Shown here piece after piece: positions 33,256-42,955 of a DNA stretch of 43,337 nt. The stretch is taken from NCBI GenBank assembly GCA_018260565.1, contig JAGLAZ010000010.1, positions 1 through 43,337 of the forward strand. The letters are read 5' to 3'. The notes beneath the pieces are model-generated. The model had not been told where the DNA came from, did not search any database, and saw only the letters and a list, made by a program, of their open reading frames with translations. A program made the position numbers and the translations under genes. The stretch comes from Flavobacteriaceae bacterium. Its GTDB lineage: Bacteria; Bacteroidota; Bacteroidia; Flavobacteriales; Weeksellaceae. How positions within the stretch are numbered: the first letter of the stretch is position 1; each line of letters opens with the position of its first letter.

Positions 33256-34190
33256 GTAGTGGATGTATTTATCCAATTCCAAACATCAAGAAGACCATCA
33301 GCCATAGTTATTCTAGGAGTCCATTTGTATTTTGTATTAAATTTAGTAATATCCAAAACATTATAATCACAATCAAAACTTCGTGCAGTCTTATTTTCAA
33401 TTAATAATTTCTCTTTAGATATGGCTTCTATCATCTGAAGTATTTCGTAAATAGCATATCCTTTAGAACTCCCTAAATTATAGGATTCTGTAATTCCAGG
33501 CGAGACTTCACCTTCTATAACAAGCTGGATCGCTTCAGCAATATCTTTAATAAAAACAAAATCTCGAACAACTTTTCCACCATTATAAATAGTTAAAGGT
33601 TGTTTTTCCTTAATGGATTTGAAGGCATAACCAATGATACCCTGTGGCTTTACCAAATTTTGAAAAGGACCATATATATTTGATGGTCTTAGAATAATAC
33701 TTTCGAAAAGTTTATTTTTAGTTAAAAATGTAATGTATTCCTCCGCTATCAACTTTGAAAGGCCATATGCGGATATTGGTATTTTCTCATGGGACTCAAC
33801 AATAGGTTTGTAAATTGTTGGATTTCCATAAATTGTCCCACCAGAAGAGATATATATAAATTTTTTTAAGTTTTTAAGTTGGATGGAGTTTTCCAAAAAT
33901 TTAATTAAGGGAGAAATATTTAAATGGAAATCTTCGGTGCAATTATTATGAGAGGAAGAGGGTACGGTAGCGTGTACCAACCAAATGACGATATTGGATT
34001 CTTGAGTTGCCTCCAAAAGTGCGTCTATATCTTGTACATCCACCTGTTTTTTAGTAAGATTTGCACTTCCCGTTTGAATTGGATTAATATTATGGTCAAT
34101 AGAAATAACCTGATACTCTAAGGATGAAAAATACGTGACAAAATTTTTTCCTAAAAAACCATTTCCGCCAATAATTGAAACTTTCTGCAT
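33252..34190 (-). CDS. NAD-dependent sugar epimerase (GalE-like)
   Basis: This 312-residue extended short-chain dehydrogenase has the NAD-binding GGNGFLGKNFV (8-18), SSGGTIYGNP, and the catalytic YGLSK. LRPSNIYGPFQN and VVRDFVFIKDIAEAI are also present. It resembles UDP-glucose or UDP-HexNAc 4-epimerases, but the substrate cannot be assigned. It sits between two glycosyltransferase genes, suggesting that it provides a donor for one of them. Confidence 0.85.
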   Translation of the reverse strand: MQKVSIIGGNGFLGKNFVTYFSSLEYQVISIDHNINPIQTGSANLTKKQVDVQDIDALLEATQESNIVIWLVHATVPSSSHNNCTEDFHLNISPLIKFLENSIQLKNLKKFIYISSGGTIYGNPTIYKPIVESHEKIPISAYGLSKLIAEEYITFLTKNKLFESIILRPSNIYGPFQNLVKPQGIIGYAFKSIKEKQPLTIYNGGKVVRDFVFIKDIAEAIQLVIEGEVSPGITESYNLGSSKGYAIYEILQMIEAISKEKLLIENKTARSFDCDYNVLDITKFNTKYKWTPRITMADGLLDVWNWINTSTT

Positions 34191-34194
34191 ACTT

Positions 34195-35409
34195 TTACTT
34201 ATTGGTCATGGATTTTATTTCCTGAAATTTATGATATTCATTGATCATGATATCTGTAAATTTGTTTGCAATAGGAAGAAAGTCATGGTTTTTAATAATG
34301 TTTTCTCTAGCATTATTTTGATATTTCTTAAAAGAATCCTCTGGCATATTCCCGAATTTTTCTATACACTCTCGAAATTGTTCTACATTACCCTCTTCAA
34401 ATATAAGACCTTTATTAGAGGAGGCTCTATCTATATTTATTTCATTTTTTTCTAAAATTACAGGCAAACCACAAGATTGTACCTCCATATAACTCATACT
34501 ACACTGTTTGGGAAAAATGGCAATATCTGCAGCTTGATAATATTGAGCTAAATCAAAATATGTCTGTGTAGGGTAAAATAAAATTCTATTTTTAGACTGT
34601 TCAAATATTTGTTTCACAGCATCCCCATATTCATCTTTGGGTGGGTTTCCTATAACAATAAAAACTATTTTTCTATCTTTTAAACTAAATTTATCCTTTA
34701 ATGTATCAGCCAAAAACTTTCCACCTTTAGCAGCGTCTAATTTTCCTGCATATAAGACTACGAAATCATTATCACCTATATTATTTAAATTCCGAAACTC
34801 CCTTTTAGCCTCTGGATTTGGACTATAAAATTGGGTATCAGTTCCAAATTGTAACAGTTCTGTTTTAGAGAGAGGAATGGCATAATGTTTTTCTACAAAG
34901 TCCGTATCCACTACTCTTATTAAGGGTATATTATTTTTTAAAATTACGGGTGTAACAAATTTCCTGTAAAACAATCTAAAATAATCTCTAAATCTGTTTT
35001 CAGAAGCCATTTCTAGCATGTGACAATCTAAAACATAAGGTATATTCATATTTTTATAATCCCATAATAATTTCATACCTGTAACAGTATCTTCATTATG
35101 GATAAATAACACATCCGGTTTTTGCTTTTTTATGAGAGCATGTAAACCAGGTTTAAATATGGCCCTTCCGCTATAATAAGCATATAAAGGGTGGCGTATT
35201 ATCTTTACACCCGTCTTTATCCTAAAGTTTTCGTCATGTTTTTCTATATTATCCTTTCCAAAAAAGGAGGTAAGAAATACGGGTATTTTATCCAGTTCAC
35301 CCGTAATAATTATTACTTCATGCCCTTGGGCAGCTTGAATTTTGGTTAATAAATTGATTTGATATCCGGCGTTAGGATGGACAAAATCTTCAACATGTAC
35401 AAACCTCAT
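34195..35409 (-). CDS. glycosyltransferase family 4
   Basis: This 404-residue GT-B transferase has an N-terminal FVHVEDFVHPNAGYQINLL and a donor domain with VVLYAGKLDAAKGGKFLAD. The nucleotide-binding segment is MSYMEVQSCGLPVILEKNE. It overlaps the WbpI-type epimerase gene by 4 bases (ATGA). As a neighbour of the ManNAc3NAcA epimerase it may transfer that sugar, but this is positional inference only. Confidence 0.88.
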   Translation of the reverse strand: MRFVHVEDFVHPNAGYQINLLTKIQAAQGHEVIIITGELDKIPVFLTSFFGKDNIEKHDENFRIKTGVKIIRHPLYAYYSGRAIFKPGLHALIKKQKPDVLFIHNEDTVTGMKLLWDYKNMNIPYVLDCHMLEMASENRFRDYFRLFYRKFVTPVILKNNIPLIRVVDTDFVEKHYAIPLSKTELLQFGTDTQFYSPNPEAKREFRNLNNIGDNDFVVLYAGKLDAAKGGKFLADTLKDKFSLKDRKIVFIVIGNPPKDEYGDAVKQIFEQSKNRILFYPTQTYFDLAQYYQAADIAIFPKQCSMSYMEVQSCGLPVILEKNEINIDRASSNKGLIFEEGNVEQFRECIEKFGNMPEDSFKKYQNNARENIIKNHDFLPIANKFTDIMINEYHKFQEIKSMTNK

Positions 35410-36488
35410 TTTGAATAATTTATAAGTTCCTCTAGAATTAATTCCGCTGTATTCCCATTGCCATATAGCGATGATTTAAAATTTGGTTTGGCCTTTTCCA
35501 ATATTCCAAGATTTTCCAAAATTTTGTCTTCATTAATGATCGAAAGGAAATTATAACCACCTATTACAAGTTCTACCCATTCTGTTTGATCTCTTAGAGT
35601 GAGACATTTCTTTTTAAAAAAGTATGCTTCCTTTTGAAGTCCTCCACTATCTGTAATAACAAATTCACAGTTTTTTAAGCACCATAGCATTTCAAAATAA
35701 GAAAATGGCGGTAAAAAACTAATATTATTAAATTCTTCTATATAATTAGGATTAATACTTTCTAACTTGCTTTTTGTTCTTGGATGTAAAGGAAGAACTA
35801 TGGGACAATTTTCGCTGATTCTATCTAAACTCTGAAAAATTATCTTCAAGTTTTCTTCATTATCCGTATTTTCTGCTCGATGAACCGTACAAAGTGCAAA
35901 CTTTTTTGGAAGTTTATAGCTCATTTCAAAATCCTTTTCAGCATAAAAAAGAGAAGCATCCAGCATGATATCTCCTGTCTTTATTATTTTTTTATCTGTA
36001 AAATTCCTATAACCTTCATCTTCTAAATTTTTCACTGCATTATCTGTAGGACAAAATAATATATTACTAATTCTATCTGTAAGAATCCTATTAATTTCCT
36101 CCGGCATTTTGGTATTGAAGGATCGTAAACCGGCTTCTACGTGAGCCAATTTAATATGAAGTTTGGAGGCTATTAAAGCTCCAGCTAGTGTGGAATTGGT
36201 ATCACCATAAACCAGAATCCAATCTGAATTCTCTTTTAAAACCACTTTTTCTATTTCTATCATCATAAGCCCCGTCATTTCACCATGAAATTTGCTTTGG
36301 ATATTGAAATGATATTGAGGATGAGGAATTTCCATTTCATTAAAAAATACATCAGACATATTAGCATCATAATGCTGTCCTGTATGTACTAAAACTTCAG
36401 TTACATTCGGTGTTTGCAAAATAACCCTACTAAGAACTGCGGCTTTAATAAATTGTGGCCTAGCCCCTATTATTGTTACTATCTTCAT
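35406..36488 (-). CDS. wbpI: WbpI/WlbD-type UDP-GlcNAc3NAcA 2-epimerase
   Basis: This 360-residue non-hydrolysing UDP-sugar 2-epimerase has IIGARPQFIKAAVLSR (6-21), HTGQHYDANMSDVFF, HVEAGLRSFNTKMPEEINR and TDSGGLQKEAYFF. The GARPQFIKAA and RSFNxKMPEE forms fit WbpI/WlbD, which makes UDP-ManNAc3NAcA, better than WecB. It is distinct from FnlC in this window (GTRPEIIRLS). With the WlbA/B/C and WbpA types upstream, it completes the five-step route. It overlaps the wzy gene by 29 bases. Confidence 0.88.
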   Translation of the reverse strand: MKIVTIIGARPQFIKAAVLSRVILQTPNVTEVLVHTGQHYDANMSDVFFNEMEIPHPQYHFNIQSKFHGEMTGLMMIEIEKVVLKENSDWILVYGDTNSTLAGALIASKLHIKLAHVEAGLRSFNTKMPEEINRILTDRISNILFCPTDNAVKNLEDEGYRNFTDKKIIKTGDIMLDASLFYAEKDFEMSYKLPKKFALCTVHRAENTDNEENLKIIFQSLDRISENCPIVLPLHPRTKSKLESINPNYIEEFNNISFLPPFSYFEMLWCLKNCEFVITDSGGLQKEAYFFKKKCLTLRDQTEWVELVIGGYNFLSIINEDKILENLGILEKAKPNFKSSLYGNGNTAELILEELINYSK

Positions 36489-37779
36489 TGATATACATAT
36501 TATTTTGTGAGGATTTAAAAATTAGGATAAATAACAACCAAACCTCCCCTCCAGTAAGGAATGATGAAAATAATGATTGGTTTAAAACTGAGGATATATA
36601 CGGAACAAATATACAAAGTAAAAATACCGGTTTATATCCTTTAGTGATTTTATTTATTACTAAAAAGTTAATAAAGAGTAATAAAGATGCTATTAATATA
36701 CCTGCAGTTCCAAAGGCAGCAAAACCATCTGTTGCCCAAAAATTGGCATTTGCATTAGTTTCGTCGGAGAAAAATTCAGATCCTATTAATTTCCCTAAAG
36801 ATTGATCCCCATAAGGGTAATAATGAGTAAGAGCATTAATAAAATTTATATGGGAATAATATGTAACTGGGTGATGCTGAAAAAAATCATGGTATAAAAC
36901 AGTAAGCAGGCCTCCATTTCCAAGAGTTCTCATCCAAAATAATGCAGAAAAAATAGAAAATTCCGTATTTAAAGTATAAATCATAACGAGGGATAACCCT
37001 ATGGTGATAATTGAAAATGCATTATTAAGACTTCTATTTTTTAAGAGCTTAAATAGCCCATAAATTATAAAAGGAAAGGATAAAATTGCTTTGTCAGCAG
37101 TAGCCATATAAAAAATAATAGAAGCTAAAAGTGCAGATAAAAAGTATAATCTTTTATTCGAAAACAGACCGTAGGCAGCAGATATCGGTATAAATACATT
37201 AGCCAACCAAGCTCCAAAATAGGCTGTTATAATATCTGAACCTAAGGCTTCAGTAGCAGAACGCTGAATATAAACATCCTCATAGGATACAAACCTAAGA
37301 TTTCCACGATATTTAAATCCTATATACAATGTCCCAAGCCAAGTAAGAAATAGTACTATTTTGAATATATTAATATTAGATGGAAGATAAAATTTATATT
37401 CATTTCCAAAACGATCTGCAATATGAAGAAGGCTCATTCCTAAACAAAAAAGTAACTGAAGTTCCATGATTTCCAGTTGGCTGCCCTTCATAACAAAGAA
37501 TATGGTAAACTGAATAGGTACATAAAGCAAGAGGTACAAAAAAATGGTAATAAAACTGGAAATTTGTTTATACCCGTTGCGGAAAATTAATGGCAAAATT
37601 GCAAAGAGAAATGTAACTAATACCAACATATTATTTTCTACTCTATGATCTTCTATAGTAAAACCCATATAAAGGTATCCCCCGTTTAAGATTTCCCTAT
37701 AACCATAAAAGAATAACAGTGAATATAAAAAACCAATTACATAAGTAAACCTCTTACTTTGATAAAATCTTTTAAGCAT
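36460..37779 (-). CDS. wzy: oligosaccharide repeat unit polymerase (Wzy)
   Basis: This 439-residue polytopic protein has about 11-12 transmembrane helices and a polar periplasmic segment (ALTHYYPYGDQSLGKLIGSE, about 313-332) typical of Wzy. Wzy links flipped repeat units on undecaprenyl pyrophosphate in the periplasm. It directly follows wzx with an 8-base overlap, the usual pairing. Primary sequence is poorly conserved in this family, so the call rests on topology and position. Confidence 0.82.
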   Translation of the reverse strand: MLKRFYQSKRFTYVIGFLYSLLFFYGYREILNGGYLYMGFTIEDHRVENNMLVLVTFLFAILPLIFRNGYKQISSFITIFLYLLLYVPIQFTIFFVMKGSQLEIMELQLLFCLGMSLLHIADRFGNEYKFYLPSNINIFKIVLFLTWLGTLYIGFKYRGNLRFVSYEDVYIQRSATEALGSDIITAYFGAWLANVFIPISAAYGLFSNKRLYFLSALLASIIFYMATADKAILSFPFIIYGLFKLLKNRSLNNAFSIITIGLSLVMIYTLNTEFSIFSALFWMRTLGNGGLLTVLYHDFFQHHPVTYYSHINFINALTHYYPYGDQSLGKLIGSEFFSDETNANANFWATDGFAAFGTAGILIASLLLFINFLVINKITKGYKPVFLLCIFVPYISSVLNQSLFSSFLTGGEVWLLFILIFKSSQNNMYINEDSNNNRG

Positions 37780-39031
37780 CCAATGAACATTTATAGGAAT
37801 ACCAAAGTATTATTAAACTTATTATGGAAGATATTCCAGAATACAATATTAATGACCATTTAATATCATTTTGTAAATAAAACCCTGCATACAACATGAT
37901 ACAAGCAAATGAAGCATTGATAAATTGAAATCGTGCTAATTTTTTTTGTTTATTTCTAATGTTGAAAACCGTACTAAGTGGTACTGTAATGAATTCAAAT
38001 AACAGCATTATAGATAAAATCCTTGCGTAATATCCAGCTTCTAACCATTTGCTACCTAAAAACAATTCAAATATTTTAGGAGATAAAACGTATACCAATG
38101 CATATATAGGGACAGCCATTATAAACAATTTCTTAAACGTATTTATAAATAATTGCTTGCAATTGCCCTTTTCACGGACTTCATCTATAGCTTCATTTCT
38201 AAATACATTACCAATAGCTGAGGTAATTACTATATTAGGTAAGCGTATCATTCTATTAGCCATTGCATAAAGACCTATACTATTTTTAGTATACAAAAAG
38301 GCTAATAAAATAGGTATAAATTGCTGACTCGCTGCCAAGGACAAATCGGAAAATATCATGTACCTCGGGAAGTTCTTATATTCCAATGCTACGGATTTTA
38401 TCCCAGTTGAGGGCACTATTTTGAGTAGATCTTTATCCTTTTTCAGATAAAACAAAACACTAATTAACACACCGATTACCAGCCCGCTAATCAACCCGTG
38501 GGACATTCCTAACTTGCCAAAAATTATGCTTACTATAGTGGTAGATATTACTTGTATGGCACTAGCCATCGTAATTAGCTTATATTTTTTCTTTCGTTGA
38601 AACCAATAACCTTGTGCAGAATAAACTGCTATTAAAAAAATATATAAAGGACTTAAGTATGCGGTTTTGCCTGTTAAAAAACTAAAATTGTTTTGTCCGC
38701 CGAACAATTCCCTTAATAAAAGTAAACTAAACCCATATAAAACAGAGAAAATAAGACCAATTCTAATAATTAGACGGTACAATTGTAAGGCCTTACTACC
38801 TGTTTCAGGCAGACCCATTGAAAGCTCATACCTACCTGTAGAGAGTACTGCAAAGAAAATACTTACACTCGTAAAAACGGATAAATTACCAAAATCCTCT
38901 ATCCTGTAAAGTCGCGAAAGTAACGGAGATGCACCAATTACTATAATTTGACTAATAACAGTACCTGCGGCTAAAGTGGAAACATTCCGAATAAATGGAT
39001 TGGTATAAAGACCTTTTACTTTGCTTCGCAC
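37772..39031 (-). CDS. wzx: Wzx-type polysaccharide flippase
   Basis: This 419-residue polysaccharide transporter of the MATE/MOP superfamily has about 12 transmembrane helices. The N-terminus is family-typical: VSTLAAGTVISQIIVIGASPLLSRLYRIEDFG (7-38) has the conserved pattern of Wzx proteins. It moves the undecaprenyl-linked repeat unit across the inner membrane. It lies 3 bases after the WlbA-type gene and overlaps wzy. Confidence 0.93.
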   Translation of the reverse strand: MRSKVKGLYTNPFIRNVSTLAAGTVISQIIVIGASPLLSRLYRIEDFGNLSVFTSVSIFFAVLSTGRYELSMGLPETGSKALQLYRLIIRIGLIFSVLYGFSLLLLRELFGGQNNFSFLTGKTAYLSPLYIFLIAVYSAQGYWFQRKKKYKLITMASAIQVISTTIVSIIFGKLGMSHGLISGLVIGVLISVLFYLKKDKDLLKIVPSTGIKSVALEYKNFPRYMIFSDLSLAASQQFIPILLAFLYTKNSIGLYAMANRMIRLPNIVITSAIGNVFRNEAIDEVREKGNCKQLFINTFKKLFIMAVPIYALVYVLSPKIFELFLGSKWLEAGYYARILSIMLLFEFITVPLSTVFNIRNKQKKLARFQFINASFACIMLYAGFYLQNDIKWSLILYSGISSIISLIILWYSYKCSLDA

Positions 39032-39034
39032 AGT

Positions 39035-40060
39035 TTATTTTTGAGTAGGTAGTTTCAGCGCATAAATCCTTTCGATAATATCTACCACTTTAAGACCCTC
39101 TAAGGCATTAGTAGTAATATGATTTCTATCTTTTAATACATCTACTACATTCTCAATAATATAATGGTGATTGGCAGCTGATCCTTTGTATGCACCATAA
39201 TCGTTTCCTGGATTAGTAGGCGCCAAGTCTGGCATCTCGTAATCTTTGATATGGCAATATTCCACCTCATTCATATACTGCCCACCCACTTTTAACGAGC
39301 CGTTCTCTGCTATTACGGTTATACTACTTTCTAAATTTTTATTCCAAATTGAGGTGGAATAATTAAGACATCCCATTCCCCCATTTATAAAATCAAAACT
39401 AATAAGTCCACTATCTTCAAAATCTGTAAGATTTTCATGGTTAAAATCTGCAAATTTTGCTTGAATGTTCTTAATGTCTCCGAAATACCAATACATTAAA
39501 TCTATGAAGTGGGAGAATTGAGTATATAAGGTACCTCCATCGAGATCTTTTTTACCATGCCAGGAATCTTTTTTGTAATATCTATCATCTCTATTCCAAT
39601 AACAGTTTATCTGAACCATAAATATTTGGCCTAATTTTCCAGATTCTAGTAATTCTTTAAGCCAAACAGACGGTGGTGAATACCTATTTTGCATTACACA
39701 AAACACCTGTTTATGTTTCTGTAAACCTTTAAATATTAGCGCCTCTGCATCAGTCTTAGATAAAGCCATTGGTTTTTCTATAACCAAATGCCTACCTGAC
39801 TCTAATACTTTCATTCCTTGAACAGCATGAAATCCATTGGGAGTGGCAATGGAAATTACATCTGCTAAAATACCGGAATCCAAAAAATCGTCTAAGGAAT
39901 AAAAATGGGGTAAAGCATAACTTTCAATCCCACATTCTTCTGGAGAGCGCACATCTACAAGGGCTACCAATTCACTTTCTGAATTTCTAGAAATCATCTC
40001 GGCATGTCTTTTACCGATGTGTCCACAGCCTACTACTGCAAATTTTATTTTTTCTGACAT
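39035..40060 (-). CDS. wlbA: WlbA-type UDP-GlcNAcA 3-dehydrogenase (Gfo/Idh/MocA)
   Basis: This 341-residue Gfo/Idh/MocA oxidoreductase has the Rossmann motif VVGCGHIGKRHAE (9-21), the catalytic EKP at 95-97, and a substrate-domain GGTLYTQFSHFIDLMYW with its histidine. Followed by wlbB- and wlbC-type genes, it is best read as the enzyme that oxidises UDP-GlcNAcA at C3. Some enzymes of this step regenerate NAD+ by reducing 2-oxoglutarate to 2-hydroxyglutarate, others do not. An L-2-hydroxyglutarate oxidase gene lies three genes upstream. Confidence 0.87.
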   Translation of the reverse strand: MSEKIKFAVVGCGHIGKRHAEMISRNSESELVALVDVRSPEECGIESYALPHFYSLDDFLDSGILADVISIATPNGFHAVQGMKVLESGRHLVIEKPMALSKTDAEALIFKGLQKHKQVFCVMQNRYSPPSVWLKELLESGKLGQIFMVQINCYWNRDDRYYKKDSWHGKKDLDGGTLYTQFSHFIDLMYWYFGDIKNIQAKFADFNHENLTDFEDSGLISFDFINGGMGCLNYSTSIWNKNLESSITVIAENGSLKVGGQYMNEVEYCHIKDYEMPDLAPTNPGNDYGAYKGSAANHHYIIENVVDVLKDRNHITTNALEGLKVVDIIERIYALKLPTQK

Positions 40061-40062
40061 GG

Positions 40063-40638
40063 TTATTTTATTTTTGAAACTCGCTGATTTTCCAAAAGAT
40101 ATTCCTCTCCACTTTCCTCACATCTTGCAACATTTTGATCAGTGAAATTCAACTTATGACCATATTCGCTCATCCACCCCATTTGTCTTGCGGGATTACC
40201 TACAACTAATGCATATGCAGGAACTTCTTTCGTAACTACAGCGCCTGCACCAATAAAAGCGTAGGGGCCAATATTATGACCGCAAACGATAGTGGCATTC
40301 GCACCAATTGATGCACCTTTACCAACATGAGTAGTGAGGTATTCACTTTTTCTGTTTACCGCGCTGCGGGGATTTATAACATTTGTAAAAACCATAGATG
40401 GACCTAAAAATACGTCATCATCACAAGTTACTCCTTCATAAATGGAGACATTATTCTGTATTTTAACATTCTTTCCCAATACAACACCTGGTGAGACTAC
40501 TACATTCTGGCCTATATTACAGTTTTCTCCTATGGTGCAAAGGGGCATTATATGGGAGAAGTGCCAAATTTTGGTACCCTTTCCTATGGTGCAACCGTCA
40601 TCTATTACCGCAGTTTCGTGCGCAAAATACTCCTCCAT
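40063..40638 (-). CDS. wlbB: WlbB/WbpD-type UDP-sugar N-acetyltransferase
   Basis: This 191-residue left-handed beta-helix acetyltransferase has hexapeptides from about 10 to 145. [19 protein letters not shown] has the conserved His pair, and [15 protein letters not shown] and [20 protein letters not shown] close the fold. It acetylates the 3-amino group made by the WlbC-type aminotransferase, with acetyl-CoA as donor. It overlaps the wlbC-type gene by one base (TAATG), indicating coupled translation. Confidence 0.92.
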   Translation of the reverse strand: MEEYFAHETAVIDDGCTIGKGTKIWHFSHIMPLCTIGENCNIGQNVVVSPGVVLGKNVKIQNNVSIYEGVTCDDDVFLGPSMVFTNVINPRSAVNRKSEYLTTHVGKGASIGANATIVCGHNIGPYAFIGAGAVVTKEVPAYALVVGNPARQMGWMSEYGHKLNFTDQNVARCEESGEEYLLENQRVSKIK

Positions 40639-41762
40639 TAGGTAAAAAATATTTGGATTTCATTAATGATTTTATCCGAAATTTCAGGCTTAAATTCTGT
40701 ATGAATAGGCAGAGATATTACCTCCTGGCATAATTTCTCAGTAACAGGAAGCGAAAAATCTGGCTCGACATATTTTTGAAATGCTTCTTGCTTGTACAAG
40801 GGTAAAGGATAATAAATCATGCTCGGAATAGATTTTTCTTCAAGATAGTTCTGCAATGTATCTCTTTTGCCATTTTTTATCAAAAGCGTGTACTGATGAA
40901 ATACATGGGTTGACTGAGAAAATCTTTTAGGGATGGTTACACCGGGAATATTTTTTAATCCTTCATCATAATAGGCAGCCATTTCATTTCGGGCCTTCGA
41001 ATAGGTATCCAGATATTTAAGTTTAACTTTGAGAATTTCTGCCTGTATAGTATCCAAACGGGAATTACATCCTAAAACTTTATGGTAGTACTTTTTCTCC
41101 TGTCCGTGGTTGGCAATAATTCGTATTGTTTGAGCTAAATCGTCATTATTAGTTAGCAAGGCACCACCATCACCATAACAACCCAAATTTTTTGATGGAA
41201 AAAATGAGGTACATCCGATATGACCTATAGTACCCGTTTTCTTCACCTCTCCAGATGAGAAGGTATAATCTGCACCAATGGCTTGTGCATTATCTTCAAT
41301 AACAAAGAGATTATGTTTTTTAGCGATGGCCATAATACTTTCCATGTCCGCACTTTGCCCATAAAGGTGTACAGGGACAATAGCCTTAGTTTTGGGCGTA
41401 ATGAATTGTTCTATACAGGATGGATCTATATTAAAAGTATCGGGTAATACATCTACCATAACTGGTTTTAGGCCTAATAAACCTATTACTTCGGCAGTAG
41501 CTACATAGGTAAAGGCGGGGCAAATTACCTCGTCTCCTGGCTGTAATCCCAATGCCATCATAGCGATTTGTAAAGCATCGGTACCATTAGCACAAGGTAT
41601 GACATGCTTGACATCGAGGTAAGATTCAAAATCTTTTTGAAATTGTTTTACGGCAGTACCATTTATATACTCTGTACTTTCCAAGCAATCCAATATACCT
41701 TGATCTATCTCTCTTTTTATTTTTAGGTATTGACCTTTTAAGTCAACCATTTGAATTTTCAT
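40638..41762 (-). CDS. wlbC: WlbC/WbpE-type UDP-3-keto-GlcNAcA aminotransferase
   Basis: This 374-residue DegT/DnrJ-family PLP enzyme has [17 protein letters not shown] (phosphate binding), [11 protein letters not shown] with the PLP-ring aspartate Asp157, and the Schiff-base Lys191 in [16 protein letters not shown]. The sequence is typical of WbpE/WlbC, which installs the 3-amino group using glutamate and so releases 2-oxoglutarate. It lies between the acetyltransferase and the hydroxyglutarate oxidase genes. Confidence 0.92.
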   Translation of the reverse strand: MKIQMVDLKGQYLKIKREIDQGILDCLESTEYINGTAVKQFQKDFESYLDVKHVIPCANGTDALQIAMMALGLQPGDEVICPAFTYVATAEVIGLLGLKPVMVDVLPDTFNIDPSCIEQFITPKTKAIVPVHLYGQSADMESIMAIAKKHNLFVIEDNAQAIGADYTFSSGEVKKTGTIGHIGCTSFFPSKNLGCYGDGGALLTNNDDLAQTIRIIANHGQEKKYYHKVLGCNSRLDTIQAEILKVKLKYLDTYSKARNEMAAYYDEGLKNIPGVTIPKRFSQSTHVFHQYTLLIKNGKRDTLQNYLEEKSIPSMIYYPLPLYKQEAFQKYVEPDFSLPVTEKLCQEVISLPIHTEFKPEISDKIINEIQIFFT

Positions 41763-41763
41763 A

Positions 41764-42954
41764 TCAACTTTGAATTAATCTGTCCACAATATTTTTCCCG
41801 ATAGAAAGGCAAGATGTAGCTGCGGGTGATGGTGCATTCCGTACGTGAATGATATGTCTGGAATTCTGAATATCAAAATCATCAATTAAAACACCATTTC
41901 TATTACATGCTTGAGCACGAACGCCAGCTCCACCAGGCACTAAATCTTCGCTATTAATTTCTGGAACTAATTTTTGTAATGCCTTTGTAAAGGCAGCTTT
42001 GGAAAGTGACCGATAGATTTCCCCCATCCCTATTTTGCCATATTTCTTTGCAATGATCCAAAAGCCTGGCCAGCGTAGGGTTTCTGCTAATTCCTTTATT
42101 TCTAAGTCAGAAAATTTATAACCTTCTTTTTTAAAAGCTAAAACTGCATTAGGACCTGCTTCTATATTACCCTGTATCATCCGGGTAAAATGTACACCCA
42201 AAAACGGAAATTTAGGGTCTGGTACAGGGTAAATTAAATTATTGATTAAAAAACTTTTTTCTTTTTTAATTTCGTAATATTCTCCTCGGAAGGGAATTAT
42301 CTGTAGATCATTTTCCTTCTGTGTCATTCTACTAACTGCATCAGAGTATAATCCAGCACAACTTACCAGTTTTTTTGAAGTGTATTCGGATTTTGTCGTG
42401 CGTATTCTTACCCGATTGGATTCTTCAAAAATATGTTCAACTTTTTCATTAAGATGAACTTCTCCACCATGCTCAATAATTAACGCCTTTAATTTTATGG
42501 CTATAGCAGGGTAATCAATAATTCCAGTCTGAGGCACATAGATAGCTTGTACCCCTGCACAATGAGGTTCGATTTCTTGAAATTCTTCTTTAGATAAAAG
42601 TTTCAAACCGGAAAGTCCATTGGCTGTACCTCTTTGGTAAATTTCATTTAGTTTGGGTACTTCAGTGGAATCACTTGCCACGATAATTTTGCCGCAAATT
42701 TCATAAGGTATATGATGTTCCGCAGCAAAATCTATAATCTGATGATAGCCTTCTATACAGTTTTGTGCTTTTTGACTACCGGGCTGGTAATATATCCCAC
42801 TGTGTATAACGCCACTATTATGACCAGACTGATGCATACAAACTTCTTTTTCTTTTTCTACAATAAGAAGAGAAGTGCCAGGGTGTTTTTTAAGGAATTG
42901 ATACCCAGTAGCTAATCCTACTAGACCTCCACCAATGATAACAATGTCGTACAT
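41764..42954 (-). CDS. lhgO: L-2-hydroxyglutarate oxidase-type FAD enzyme
   Basis: This 396-residue FAD-dependent oxidoreductase has the dinucleotide motif IIGGGLVGLATGYQFL (6-21), the family signature SGHNSGVIHSGIYYQPGS (43-60) and PQTGIIDYPAIAI. The C-terminal VPGGAGVRAQACNRNG is also characteristic of LhgO. It oxidises L-2-hydroxyglutarate to 2-oxoglutarate. Its place between wlbC and wbpA, with one-base gaps on each side, suggests a job inside the ManNAc3NAcA route, probably recycling a by-product of the WlbA step. Confidence 0.9.
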   Translation of the reverse strand: MYDIVIIGGGLVGLATGYQFLKKHPGTSLLIVEKEKEVCMHQSGHNSGVIHSGIYYQPGSQKAQNCIEGYHQIIDFAAEHHIPYEICGKIIVASDSTEVPKLNEIYQRGTANGLSGLKLLSKEEFQEIEPHCAGVQAIYVPQTGIIDYPAIAIKLKALIIEHGGEVHLNEKVEHIFEESNRVRIRTTKSEYTSKKLVSCAGLYSDAVSRMTQKENDLQIIPFRGEYYEIKKEKSFLINNLIYPVPDPKFPFLGVHFTRMIQGNIEAGPNAVLAFKKEGYKFSDLEIKELAETLRWPGFWIIAKKYGKIGMGEIYRSLSKAAFTKALQKLVPEINSEDLVPGGAGVRAQACNRNGVLIDDFDIQNSRHIIHVRNAPSPAATSCLSIGKNIVDRLIQS

Positions 42955-42955
42955 T

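Noticed and set aside
34135-34455. 106-codon plus-strand frame rich in Phe/Ile
   Set aside because: Antisense shadow of the ends of the epimerase and glycosyltransferase genes.
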